Assembly: GCA_038147755.1 (NCBI GenBank)
Contig: JAYQTS010000008.1
Span: 248,001-312,000, forward strand
DNA from: UBA5951 sp012269555
GTDB lineage: Bacteria > Pseudomonadota > Alphaproteobacteria > Puniceispirillales > Puniceispirillaceae
DNA length: 64,000 nucleotides
Reading direction: 5' to 3'
This document shows positions 1 to 8,817 of this stretch, piece after piece. Made by a program: the position numbers and the translations under genes. The notes under the pieces are model-generated. The model was not told the DNA's origin. It was given only the letters and a program-made list of their open reading frames with translations, and did no database searches. The first letter of the stretch is position 1; each line of letters begins with the position of its first letter.

Positions 1-1413
1 GGTGCAGGACGCTCACCTGGTTATTTAGACCCATTTTCACCACGTGAAACTAAGGATTTTTATAACTGTATTGAATGGGCCGCCCAGCAAGAGTGGTCAA
101 ATGGAAAAATTGGTTTAAACGGAATTTCCTATTATGCAATTAACCAGTGGCAAGTTGCTGAATTACAGCCGCCTAACCTTGCCGCAATGTGCATTTGGGA
201 GGGAGCACATGACCTATTTAGAGAATGGGCTTATCATGGTGGTATATATTGTACATATGGAGGCAATTGGGATAAAGGGCGATGCATTCCAAGACAAAAT
301 GGCTTAGGTGTGAACGGATATAAAGCTCGGATTAATGGTGACTATGTATCAGGTCCGCTCACTCTATCAAGTGAAGAGCTTGGCTATAATCGTACTAATA
401 TGAATAGAGATATGTTCAGCAATAAATTAGTTACAGACCAATATTGGCAGGAAAGAATACCAGATTTTTCAAAAATTACTGTGCCTGTTTTATCTGCAGC
501 AAATTGGGGGGGGCAATCACTTCATTCTCGAGGTAATTTTGAAGGTTTTAACAAAATTGCTTCTACTGAGAAATGGCTCGAAGTTCATGGATTGGAGCAT
601 TGGACAGAGTTTTATACAGATTATGGTGTAAATATTCAGAAGCGGTTTTTTGGGTATTACCTTAAAGGGGAAGATAATAATTGGAGAAATGAGCCTAGAG
701 TTACTTTGCAGGTAAGGTATCCTGGCAATAAATTTGTCGAAAGGAAAGAGAATGAATGGCCATTAAAGCGAACAAATTGGACCAAGTTCTATCTAACACC
801 AACTGGTTCGCTTTCTTCAGAAGAACAAGCATTTGAAGAAACCAAAATTGAATATGAGGGTTTTGGAGAAGGTATTACTTTGTAAGTCAGCCATTATCTG
901 GTGAAACAGAAATAACAGGCCCAATGGCATCAAAATTATTTATTTCATCTGAGTCTTCGGATGCTGATTTATTTTTAGTCGTGAGAGTGTTCTCCGAAGA
1001 TTTCAAAGAAATTACTTTCAAGGGTGCATTAGATCCCAAATACCCTGTAGGGCAAGGGATGGCTGCGTGCGTCTCATAGAAAACTAGACCCAGATATGAG
1101 CAAACCTTACAGGCCCTATTATACACATGATGAAATTCAGCCGTTAGAGCCTCAAAAAACCTATGAGTTAGATATTGAGATTTGGCCAACCTCAATAGTA
1201 ATACCTAAAAATTATAGAATAGCACTTACAGTTAGAGGAAGAGATTACGTAAATCAATCTGGTGGAGGCAGTACACTTCCTAATATGAATAAATTTTCGG
1301 GTTGTGGCCCGTTTTTACATAACGACCCCGATGACAGACCACTTGATGTTTTCGGGAAAAAGTATCACTGCATTTCTCAGATAAGCAATCACCTTATTTA
1401 TTGTTGCCGATAA
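1..1413 (+). CDS. CocE/NonD family hydrolase (X-Pro dipeptidyl-peptidase S15 fold), 5'-partial, two frame breaks
   Basis: The frame is already open at base 1, so the N-terminus lies outside the window. The serine-nucleophile elbow reads GISYY, with the Ser codon at 127-129, followed by NQW as in CocE-type acyl hydrolases. A second region with W-L-E-V-H and H-W fits the catalytic His strand. The C-terminal jelly-roll (PepX_C) domain is split: frame 1 stops at 885, frame 3 continues with SQPLSGETEITGP to a stop near 1078, and frame 1 resumes with WLRASHRKLDP and runs to 1413. All pieces align with one family in order, so one protein is interrupted twice. The substrate cannot be told; the family hydrolyses esters, amides and peptides. 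The breaks may be sequencing indels. Confidence 0.75.
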
Positions 1414-1468
1414 TCGACTAGTCTAAAATTTTTTGTGAAGTAGTAGAAAATTTTATAAATTAAATTGA

Positions 1469-1545
1469 TGGCGCGCCCGAGAGGATTCGAACCCCTGACC
1501 CCTAGATTCGAAGTCTAGTGCTCTATCCAGCTGAGCTACAGGCGC
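1469..1545 (-). tRNA. tRNA-Arg (anticodon TCG)
   Basis: On the minus strand a complete cloverleaf reads: acceptor GCGCCTG pairing with CGGGCGC (one G-U), D stem GCTC/GAGC, anticodon stem CTAGA/TCTAG around loop CTTCGAA (anticodon TCG), T arm with TTCGAAT loop, discriminator G and an encoded CCA. Length is 77 nt with CCA. The anticodon UCG reads CGA, which most bacteria read with the inosine-modified ACG tRNA. Outside the acceptor and T stems it is nearly identical to the tRNA at 3518-3594. Confidence 0.95.
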
Positions 1546-1785
1546 CTAAATTTATATCAATTGCTAATGGTTACAACAGCCACATCCTGTTCTGATATCA
1601 TCTGTAACCCTTCTTTTAAAATTGTATCATTAAATTGTTATAAACGAACAATTATAACAAGACTATGATAAAAATTCGTTACTAAAAATTAAAACTCTTG
1701 TCTGATATTATCAATAAGTACTCGTTTTTTCACTAATTTTTTTATTCAGTCGTAATCGAAAAGATTGAAACTCTGCTGCTATTTG
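1546..1785. other. AT-rich intergenic stretch
   Basis: About 240 bases between the tRNA-Arg(TCG) 5' end and the stop of the small secreted protein. I see no ORF, no convincing hairpin-plus-T terminator and no recognisable RNA. There is only a loose inverted pair (AACGAA near 1643 and TTCGTT near 1676). Confidence 0.5.
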
Positions 1786-2242
1786 TTAACTAGCATTTAA
1801 AACTCTTTTTATAGTGGTTAAAGATGATTGTTTTACCTGGTCCCAATTTTGATAATTATCAATGATAGTCTGACCGCTCGCTATTAATTGTGAAGACAAA
1901 ACCCTGTAACATCTAACTACTTCTTCATACATAACATCATCAAAGGTCTCGCTATTGTAAGCGGCAATAATTTTATCTAAATTAATGGCAAGTATTTGGT
2001 CAGCGATTTGTATATCATCCTGTGAGTATTGCCCTCAAAACTATTGACAAGTAAGCAGTGTAAGCAATGTCTGCTGCAACATCGAAGGCTTCCTCATCTC
2101 CGATGTAAAAGTCAATAGCGCCATTTCCAATAACTACACCTGCGCATGCCGCAATGCTGTCAATTTCAGTGGTTTCAGCGATTGTAGAAAAAGACCAAAA
2201 AAATAGTGGTATCATAACCAAAAACTTCTTCAAAATTGACAT
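1786..2242 (-). CDS. Small secreted protein of unknown function, one frame break
   Basis: The first 75 codons from ATG 2242 start with a typical Sec signal (MSILKKFLVMIPLFFWSFSTIAE, cleavage expected after the Ala near residue 22). Mature sequence contains two Cys-neighbouring small-residue stretches and an acidic GDEEAFD segment. The frame stops at 2015, but removing one G of the GGG at about 2029-2031 continues the protein (QYSQDDIQIADQIL...) for another ~75 residues to a stop at 1786. The second half also has a Cys (VVRCYRV). I do not recognise the family. It sits between the two tRNA-Arg genes, divergent from the beta-lactamase-like gene. Confidence 0.5.
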
Positions 2243-2386
2243 TACAATTTTCTCCGTTTAGTGCTCTTCCAAATTATTTAATCAAATATGATATTATTAT
2301 CTTATTGCATGATAGTGCAATAATTTAAAAAAAAGATGAATTTAAAAATCAAACTACCTGAAAAATTTCAATGAGGTTTATTTAAA

Positions 2387-3489
2387 ATGTCACGGTATTT
2401 TATAGTTGGTATTCTGTTTTTTTTGAATGGATTCATATCGGAAGGGCATACTTATGAACCTCCGACTGCATCTCAGTATTTTGAAGAGTGGGTGGAGGGC
2501 TATAAATCAATTTCTGAGGGTTCTGGTCCTATACCGGTTGAGATTATAGAGAACGAATTTCCGTCAGATATTATTTTTGGTGACAAGGAAAATTATGATG
2601 ATTACCTTAAAAAAGATAATAACCAGTCTTCTGTAATACTAAAAACGGAAAGTTAGTATACGAAACTTATAATAATAGGTGGAGTGGTTCTAGTGATTTT
2701 TTAATTCATGGGCAGTCAATGACTAAGGCTATTTCGGGGTTGACTATAGGTGCGCTTATTTGTTCAGAAAGGTTACTATCTATAAATGATCCGATTGGGA
2801 AATACTCTGAAACAATCAAAAACACGTTGTATGATAAAGTAAGTATTAGAGAGGCGCTCCAGATGCGGAGCGGCATTAGTAAATATAACACCGAAGACGG
2901 TTGGAATATTTGGTGGATGCAAACGGGCAATAAGGACAAAGGTTTCGAGGGAAAAAACTATCTGAAAAAATATATTAAAACGATTAGGAGCTCAAATGGA
3001 AATGGAGAAATTTCAGAGTATCATCCACATGATACATTTGCGCTATCTATAATGGTTAGTGAATTAACATCTAAATCGCTAGCAGCGAACTTTAATGAAC
3101 TCATATTTAGTAAAATTCAACCAAGTGGAAATATCGTTTGGATGACTGATGCAGATGGCATAACTTTGCCTGGTGCGGGTCTATTTCTTAATGCACGTGA
3201 TTGGGCAAAAATTGGTGATTTTATTTTACAAAGTTTAGATGAGAATAATTGTATGGGAAAATTTATTAAAGATGGGATTGATAATGCTGTAGCATCTTCT
3301 AGAACAAAAGGTTGGAAGTTTGGTTACCATTTTTGGACAGATGATGATTTGCTCATAATGGCAGGGTTTGGTGGTCAAACCATTTACATCAACCCAAATA
3401 AAAAGTCCGTTGTAATGGCAAGTTCTGTTAACCCAAATTATGGGGACAAATATATTTTTGAAATAGCACGTGAAATTTCGTTAAAATAA
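2387..3489 (+). CDS. Serine hydrolase of the beta-lactamase/PBP (class C-like) family, one frame break
   Basis: The N-terminal 89 codons begin with a hydrophobic signal segment (MSRYFIVGILFFLNGF). The frame then ends in an A-run near 2641-2646, and the next frame carries on with KNGKLVYE and the SMTK motif that supplies the Ser-x-x-Lys active site of PF00144 proteins. The later GFGGQ motif takes the place of the K/H-T-G triad, and is followed by YINPNKKSVV as in esterase EstB/AmpC-like members. The second motif (Y-x-N) is not clear: SEYHPHD stands where it would be. Probably a periplasmic esterase or D-Ala peptidase-like enzyme, not necessarily an antibiotic-resistance protein. The break looks like an indel. 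Confidence 0.7.
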
Positions 3490-3517
3490 AGCTTTACAGC
3501 GGTTCATTTTAAAAAAA

Positions 3518-3594
3518 TGGCGCGCTCGAGAAGATTCGAACTCCTGACCCCTAGATTCGTAGTCTAGTGCTCTATCCAGCTGAGCTACGAGCGC
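3518..3594 (-). tRNA. tRNA-Arg (anticodon ACG)
   Basis: Minus-strand cloverleaf: acceptor GCGCTCG/CGAGCGC, D stem GCTC/GAGC, anticodon stem CTAGA/TCTAG with loop CTACGAA (anticodon ACG, expected to be deaminated to ICG), TTCGAAT T loop, discriminator G and encoded CCA. This is the usual bacterial decoder of CGU/CGC/CGA. It shares its D arm, anticodon stem and variable region with the TCG tRNA 2.05 kb away, so one is a duplicate of the other. Confidence 0.95.
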
Positions 3595-3797
3595 TTAAAA
3601 GCATTTGATATCTAAGTTTGTGCCTAAAAACAAGATTTATAGTTTAAAAAAGTTTTTTAATCTTGCTGAACATCGTATATTTCCAAATGATCGCAAAGAT
3701 TTGATATTTAACAAATGCAATTATCACTTCCAAATTATTTGTTAAATAGGTAGTCTTTTAAAAATTAGTAAATTTATTTCTTTAGCAAGCTCAAATC

Positions 3798-4277
3798 ATG
3801 AATCTAGCAAAAAAATCTTTTCCTGTTTCGTGGGAGGAATTACACAGAACATCTAAGGCACTTGCATGGCGAGTGCTAGAAATAGGGCCGTTCGAAGGTA
3901 TTGTTGCTGTCACAAGAGGAGGGTTAGTTCCAGCAGCTATTATTGCTCGTGAATTAGAGGTGAGGTTGATTGATACAGCTTGCTTGGCGTCCTATCACGG
4001 TAAATCTCAAAGTGAGGTGGAAGTTTTAAAAGCTCCACAGAGCGTGGGTGATGGAACAGGTTGGCTAATTGTAGATGACCTGGTGGATACTGGTGAAACT
4101 GGAAAAGTACTTCGCCAAATTATGCCAAAAGCCCATTTTGCCACCGTTTACGCGAAACCCTTGGGAAGACCTATTGTGGATACATTTGTAACTGAAGTTT
4201 CGCAAGATACCTGGATATATTTTCCATGGGATTTAGAACCACAACCTTCACAACCGATAGTTGGTTTGAACAAATAA
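3798..4277 (+). CDS. gpt: Xanthine(-guanine) phosphoribosyltransferase
   Basis: Purine salvage enzyme transferring ribose-5-phosphate from PRPP to xanthine/guanine. The 159 residues follow E. coli Gpt along the whole length: TRGGLVP (about 39-45), RELEVRLIDT, the PRPP loop VDDLVDTGET (92-101), the AKPLGRP turn, and QDTWIYFPW near the C-terminus (E. coli: QDTWIEQPW). Stand-alone gene between tRNA-Arg(ACG) and rpmH, both separated by about 200 bases of AT-rich DNA. The ATG is the only sensible start. Confidence 0.92.
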   Translation: MNLAKKSFPVSWEELHRTSKALAWRVLEIGPFEGIVAVTRGGLVPAAIIARELEVRLIDTACLASYHGKSQSEVEVLKAPQSVGDGTGWLIVDDLVDTGETGKVLRQIMPKAHFATVYAKPLGRPIVDTFVTEVSQDTWIYFPWDLEPQPSQPIVGLNK

Positions 4278-4282
4278 GCTCA

Positions 4283-4315
4283 AAGCAGAAAACATGCTTG
4301 GGCGTTTCTTTTTTT
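4283..4315 (+). terminator. Weak intrinsic terminator after gpt
   Basis: Stem AAGCA (4283-4287) / TGCTT (4295-4299), then GGGCGTTTC and a T-run to about 4315. The stem is only five base pairs, so this is a weak candidate. Confidence 0.35.
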
Positions 4316-4404
4316 GGTTAAATTGATTAGTTTCTAATTTTTTCTAATATTGATAGAAATAAATTTACGATTTGATTTATAGACTTTATCAGTCTAAAAA
4401 TTAA

Positions 4405-4433
4405 TTGACATTTTTATTAAAAATTCCTAAAAA
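4405..4433 (+). promoter_or_regulatory. Candidate sigma70-type promoter of rpmH
   Basis: Perfect -35 TTGACA at 4405-4410, 17-base spacer, then TAAAAA at 4428-4433 as -10. It lies about 40 bases ahead of the rpmH start. The -35 is convincing; the -10 is poor. Confidence 0.5.
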
Positions 4434-4474
4434 CGCGTTTTCAAAGCAGAAGTTTAAAAAGGGAAGTTTGGATT

Positions 4475-4609
4475 ATGAAACGTACGTATCAACCAAGTGT
4501 ACTTGTTCGAAAGCGTCGACATGGATTCCGTTCCCGTATGGCAACTGTTGGAGGTCGCAGAGTTATCCGCGCAAGACGTGCTAAGGGTAGAGCGCGACTT
4601 TCAGCGTAA
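4475..4609 (+). CDS. rpmH: 50S ribosomal protein L34
   Basis: A 44-residue, very basic protein: MKRTYQPS start, KRRHGFRSRMAT core and GRRVIRARRAKGRARLSA end are the L34 signature in full. It is the first gene of the classic rpmH-rnpA-yidD-yidC run. An A/G-rich stretch (AAAAAGGGAAG at 4456-4466) can serve as ribosome binding site. Confidence 0.97.
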   Translation: MKRTYQPSVLVRKRRHGFRSRMATVGGRRVIRARRAKGRARLSA

Positions 4610-4624
4610 GTTTGGTGTTTCTGC

Positions 4625-4976
4625 TTGCGGCGCTTTAAAAGGCTGACAAAGCGCGGAGATTTCCTACGAGCTCAGCAAGGAAATCTAAAATATATTACTT
4701 CAGGCGTGGTTATTCAGTTAATACCAAACGATATTCAAGGAAAATTTAGCACTCGGGTGGGATTCACGGCCTCAAAAAAGAATTGGAAACGCTGTTAAAC
4801 GAAACTATGCTAAACGACTAATGCGTTCCCTTGTATATAGGCAAAGCGATGAGCTTGCCAGCTCTTTTGATTATGTATTTATAGCAAGACAGGCTATTTT
4901 AAATAAAAAGTTTTATTTGATTGAAAGTGAAATTATGAGAGCCCTAAAACATTTAAACAAGAGCATTATTGAATAA
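4625..4976 (+). CDS. rnpA: Ribonuclease P protein component, one frame break
   Basis: Protein subunit of RNase P for tRNA 5' maturation. The reading frame starts in phase with rpmH right after its stop; TTG at 4625 (LRRFKRLTKRGDFLRAQ) is the best start, with no in-frame ATG available upstream. The frame carries RVGFTASKK and then breaks in the A-run at about 4774-4783. In the next frame the RnpA signature IGNAVKRNYAKRLMR follows directly, and the protein runs on to TAA 4974-4976 (about 116 residues, the usual size). Removing one A restores it. Because RnpA is normally essential, this is almost surely a sequence error. Confidence 0.88.
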
Positions 4977-5031
4977 AGATGATGGCCCTCCTTGTTTTTA
5001 TAGTTGATTAAATGTCATGGAGACATAGTAA

Positions 5032-5301
5032 ATGAAAATAGTATTAGCAGTAATTTCGTATTTTATATTAGTCCCAATCTTTTTTTATAAATGGTTTATT
5101 TCTCCTTTTTTGCCTGCGGCATGCCGATACCAGCCAACATGCTCAGCTTATGCAATCGATGCAATTAAGTTACATGGGCCATTGCAAGGAACCTTATTAG
5201 CCGTTAAACGTATAGCATCATGTCATCCATGGGGTGGAAATGGATACAGACCCGTCCCTAAAAACTTAACTGGTGAAAAAAAATTAAAAAAAGAAGTATG
5301 A
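5032..5301 (+). CDS. yidD: Membrane protein insertion efficiency factor YidD
   Basis: 89 residues with an N-terminal amphipathic/hydrophobic segment (ISYFILVPIFFYKWFISPFLP) followed by the family signature CRYQPTCSAYAIDAI, LHGPLQGTLLAVKRI, CHPWGGNGYRPVP with its conserved cysteines. Small membrane-associated helper encoded between rnpA and yidC as in most bacteria. The ATG follows GGAGAC, a good ribosome binding site. Confidence 0.95.
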   Translation: MKIVLAVISYFILVPIFFYKWFISPFLPAACRYQPTCSAYAIDAIKLHGPLQGTLLAVKRIASCHPWGGNGYRPVPKNLTGEKKLKKEV

Positions 5302-5367
5302 ATAAGAAAACCTTAAAAAATGAGAAATAGTTTAAGTCCGTTTGATTGGTTTTGACAGGAATAAATA

Positions 5368-7122
5368 ATGAGCCCAGAAAATCGAAATTTAATATTAGCT
5401 ATGGCCGTCTCAATGGCGATACTTGTCTTATGGCAAAGTTTTTTTGTTGAGCCTCAAATGCAAGCAGAGCAGCAATCGCAAAATCTCTCGAAAGATGCAG
5501 ACTCTGATGGAACTCCGCGTTTAGCCCAAGAAAATAATGGAGGGCAACTTCAGATAGAAAAGCCTGAGCGGCCTCTTGAAGATGTCCCAAGAATAACAAT
5601 TTCAGCACCGTTGTTAGAGGGTTCTATCACAAGTAGAGGGGCAAGAATTGATGATTTGATGCTTAAGAATTATCGTATTTCACTTTCTGAGGATTCAGGA
5701 AACGTAAAGCTCTTCGAACCAGTATCATCAGCTAATCCATATTTTTCGGAATTTGGGTGGGTCAGTCAAGCCGATGGTCAACCCATGCCTTCCGGTAAAA
5801 CGATCTGGAAGGTGTTAAGTTCTGAATTAACACCACAAACACCTGTGCAGCTGAAATGGGATAATGGCAACGGTCTTATATTTTTACGCACCATTTCTAT
5901 AAATGATGACTACCTCATTAAAATTGAAGATACAATTAAATCAACTTTAAATAAATCAATTTCGTTAAATCCGTATGGATTAGTAAGGCGCACCGGCACT
6001 CCTTCAACGCAAGGAATGTGGATCTTACATGAAGGTTTATTAGGCGTATTTGATACAACCCTTAAAGAGTGGACTTATTCTGATTTACAAGATGATAATA
6101 AAGAAGGATTTAATCATAACTCGGAAGAACCAGGTGGTTGGGCAGGCATTACCGACAAATATTGGCTTGCAGCCATAATGCCAGAGCAATCAGAAAAAGT
6201 TAATTTTAGCATGCGTGCTTTATCAGGAAGTGAGGATAGATATCAAGCAGATTTTTTGGGAAGTGCTATAACTGTTCCACCAGGAGGTGAGGTACAGTGG
6301 TCTGGATATTTATTTGCAGGAGCAAAAAAAGTTGACTTACTTGATAAATATGAAGAGGAACTCGGTGTTACTCATTTTGACTTAGCTATTGATTTTGGTT
6401 GGTTCTATTTTATGACGAAACCTTTTTTCTATGCCATAACCTATTTGAATAGTTTACTAGGAAATTTTGGTTTAGCTATTATTGCATTTACAATTATTGT
6501 CAGATTAGTGCTGTTTCCGCTTGCTAACAAATCGTACCGCTCTATGGGGAAGATGCGTGAATTGGCTCCAAAAATTCAAGTGCTTCGCGAGAATGCAGGC
6601 GATGACAGAGCTAAAATGAATCAAGAAATGATGGCATTATATAAAAAAGAAAAAGTGAACCCTGCGGCAGGGTGCCTTCCAATTTTATTACAGATACCTG
6701 TCTTTTTTGCGCTTTATAAGGTACTTTATGTTTCCATAGAAATGAGACATGCACCATTCTATGGTTGGATTTTAGATTTATCAGCAATTGACCCAACATC
6801 AATATTTAATTTATTTGGATTATTACCTTATTCTGTTGATTTTCTTCCGGCCTTTTTGTCTATTGGGCTATGGCCTGTTTTGATGGGCATTACAATGTAT
6901 CTACAAATGCAATTGAACCCACCCCCTCCAGACCCGATTCAAGCAAAGATATTCCAATATATGCCGATATTTTTTACTTTTCTGTTAGCAACGTTTCCAG
7001 CTGGTCTAGTGATTTATTGGACTTGGAATAACCTACTGTCAATTGTGCAACAGTGGTGGATTATGCGTAGTATGGGTGAAAAGAAAGCCCATACCATCGG
7101 GGGAGACGGTGGAACAGGATGA
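5368..7122 (+). CDS. yidC: Membrane protein insertase YidC (Oxa1 family)
   Basis: 584 residues, the normal length for the Gram-negative form. An N-terminal membrane anchor (about residues 5-27) is followed by a large periplasmic domain, then the five-helix insertase core from about residue 345. Helix 2 contains the conserved membrane-buried Arg (FTIIVRLVLFPL), and the coiled cytoplasmic loop (KIQVLRENAGDDRAKMNQEMMALYKKEKVNPAAGCLPILLQIPVFFALYKVL) matches the family. It inserts inner-membrane proteins alone or with SecYEG. Its 3' end overlaps the start proposed for engB. Confidence 0.97.
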   Translation: MSPENRNLILAMAVSMAILVLWQSFFVEPQMQAEQQSQNLSKDADSDGTPRLAQENNGGQLQIEKPERPLEDVPRITISAPLLEGSITSRGARIDDLMLKNYRISLSEDSGNVKLFEPVSSANPYFSEFGWVSQADGQPMPSGKTIWKVLSSELTPQTPVQLKWDNGNGLIFLRTISINDDYLIKIEDTIKSTLNKSISLNPYGLVRRTGTPSTQGMWILHEGLLGVFDTTLKEWTYSDLQDDNKEGFNHNSEEPGGWAGITDKYWLAAIMPEQSEKVNFSMRALSGSEDRYQADFLGSAITVPPGGEVQWSGYLFAGAKKVDLLDKYEEELGVTHFDLAIDFGWFYFMTKPFFYAITYLNSLLGNFGLAIIAFTIIVRLVLFPLANKSYRSMGKMRELAPKIQVLRENAGDDRAKMNQEMMALYKKEKVNPAAGCLPILLQIPVFFALYKVLYVSIEMRHAPFYGWILDLSAIDPTSIFNLFGLLPYSVDFLPAFLSIGLWPVLMGITMYLQMQLNPPPPDPIQAKIFQYMPIFFTFLLATFPAGLVIYWTWNNLLSIVQQWWIMRSMGEKKAHTIGGDGGTG

Positions 7123-7738
7123 TTTAGAGGCAGGCAGACTGCTTTTTGCCAGACCCTGTCAATTTGTTGCGGCAGCCAACAATTTGCGGGCATTACCTGA
7201 AATGATAAGACCTGAAATTGCTTTTGCAGGACGGTCAAACGTTGGTAAATCATCACTTGTGAATGCGCTAACGGGCCGTAGAATGCTCGCGAGAACTAGT
7301 CAGACACCTGGTAGAACGAGACAACTTATTTTTTTTAATCTTGCTGATAGAATAGACCTAGTTGATCTTCCAGGATATGGCTACGCATCTGCTCCGAAAA
7401 CTGATATTAAAGCATGGACAAAACTCACGCGTCAGTTTCTCTCTGGCAGGCAATCTTTGCAACGTGTTTTCCTTCTCATAGATTCACGGCGTGGAATAGG
7501 TACAGCAGATGAGGATGTCATGGCTCTTTTAAATAAGACGGCAGTTAGTTTTGCAGTTGTATTAACTAAGGCAGATAAACTCAAAGTGCCAGAGATGAAT
7601 AAGTTACTTAAGAATACTGAACAAAAAACTGCTAAACAGGTTGCTGCCTTCCCAAAAATTTGGGTAACTTCTTCTGAAAAAGATATTGGTATAACAGAGC
7701 TTAGAGCGCATATTGCGGGGCTCGCCCTAACTCATTAA
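7109..7738 (+). CDS. engB: Ribosome biogenesis GTP-binding protein EngB (YsxC/YihA)
   Basis: Small TrmE-Era-type GTPase for 50S assembly. G1 is GRSNVGKSS (41-49), switch I TSQTPGRTR, G3 DLPGYGYAS, G4 TKADK, G5-like TSSEKDIG. I prefer the GTG at 7109 (209 residues), because a strong GGGGGAGA ribosome binding site lies right before it and the length fits the family; an in-frame ATG at 7043 would add 22 non-conserved residues. It overlaps yidC by 14 bases, suggesting coupled translation. Confidence 0.93.
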   Translation: MEQDDLEAGRLLFARPCQFVAAANNLRALPEMIRPEIAFAGRSNVGKSSLVNALTGRRMLARTSQTPGRTRQLIFFNLADRIDLVDLPGYGYASAPKTDIKAWTKLTRQFLSGRQSLQRVFLLIDSRRGIGTADEDVMALLNKTAVSFAVVLTKADKLKVPEMNKLLKNTEQKTAKQVAAFPKIWVTSSEKDIGITELRAHIAGLALTH

Positions 7739-7853
7739 GTAAAAAAACATGTTAGTGTTTAAATAAATACCGAAAAACAATGCTAGATTAGAAAAACAAA
7801 ATAGGGCACATAGTTTAAGAAGTCAGAAATCAAACAAAACGGAAAATGAATTA

Positions 7854-8762
7854 ATGCAGTCGAATAGCTCTAAATCGGATATGTGGCTTGACAAGGTAGC
7901 AACTCTAATTGAGTCACTACCATATATGAAGCAATACTCTGGTCTTTCTGTGGTTATAAAATTTGGGGGTCATGCCATGGGCGAACAAGCTTCCATTGAG
8001 GCCTTTGCAAGGGATGTTGTATTTCTTCAACAAGTAGGTGCTAAGCCTATTGTGGTACATGGGGGTGGACCACAAATAGGCTCAATGCTTGCAAGATTGG
8101 AAATGGAGTCTAATTTTATAGACGGTCTGCGCGTGACAGATCAGCAAACTATCTCGATAGTGGAAATGGTGTTAGCTGGTGCTATAAATAAATCTCTTGT
8201 TGCATCTATTTCCGCAGCTGGCGGCATGTCAGTTGGCATTTCAGGTAAAGATGGGAACCTAATCATTGCTAAAAAACTCTCCCATAGAACTAAAGATACA
8301 GATAGCGCTATCGAAAATCTCGTAGACCTTGGATATGTGGGTATACCAGATAAAGTAGATAAAAAAGTACTAGATGCCCTGTTGGGGGTAAATATGATCC
8401 CTGTCGTTGCACCGCTCGGTCTTGGAGCAGATGGCCAGACATATAATATTAATGCAGATACTGCCGCCGGGTCTATTGCGAGTGCGTTAAATGCTTCAAG
8501 GCTTTTAATGCTGACAGATGTAGACGGTGTTCTGGATGATAATGGTAAACTAATTCCTCGGTTGTCTACTGCGCAGGCAAAACAGCTAATTCTGAATGGA
8601 GTGATTAAAGGTGGAATGATTCCAAAAGTTGAAACATGTATTCAAGCTGTACAGTCTGGAGCAGGCGCTGCTGTTATTCTAGATGGAAGAAAAAAACACG
8701 CAGTTTTGGTAGAATTATTCACTGAACATGGAATTGGTACATTGATCCATGCAGATGAGTAA
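7854..8762 (+). CDS. argB: Acetylglutamate kinase
   Basis: Second step of arginine synthesis, phosphorylating N-acetylglutamate. 302 residues with KFGGHAMG (36-43), VVHGGGPQI, the NINADTAAG substrate loop, LTDVDGVLDD, and KGGMIPKVETC near the C-terminus, all typical of the amino-acid kinase fold. The extended N-terminal helix (first 30 residues) resembles arginine-inhibited forms, but feedback control is inferred. It heads the argB-nucleotidase-dapD-dapE run. Confidence 0.96.
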   Translation: MQSNSSKSDMWLDKVATLIESLPYMKQYSGLSVVIKFGGHAMGEQASIEAFARDVVFLQQVGAKPIVVHGGGPQIGSMLARLEMESNFIDGLRVTDQQTISIVEMVLAGAINKSLVASISAAGGMSVGISGKDGNLIIAKKLSHRTKDTDSAIENLVDLGYVGIPDKVDKKVLDALLGVNMIPVVAPLGLGADGQTYNINADTAAGSIASALNASRLLMLTDVDGVLDDNGKLIPRLSTAQAKQLILNGVIKGGMIPKVETCIQAVQSGAGAAVILDGRKKHAVLVELFTEHGIGTLIHADE

Positions 8763-8817
8763 GCGTAGTTAAATTTATATTAAATATCTGATTAGACCTA
8801 ATTTAACCAAGTTAAAA

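Noticed and set aside
2387..3489. Antibiotic-resistance beta-lactamase
   Set aside because: Only the S-x-x-K motif is clear; the other motifs fit esterase-type members of the family better.
1469..3594. tRNA-flanked stretch as an integrative element
   Set aside because: No integrase, excisionase or phage gene and only 2 kb long; the repeats are explained by tRNA duplication, so I report it only as a curiosity.
4475..5301. rpmH-rnpA-yidD-yidC as a sign of the replication origin
   Set aside because: There is no dnaA, no DnaA-box cluster and no dnaN nearby; in alphaproteobacteria this gene run is often far from oriC.
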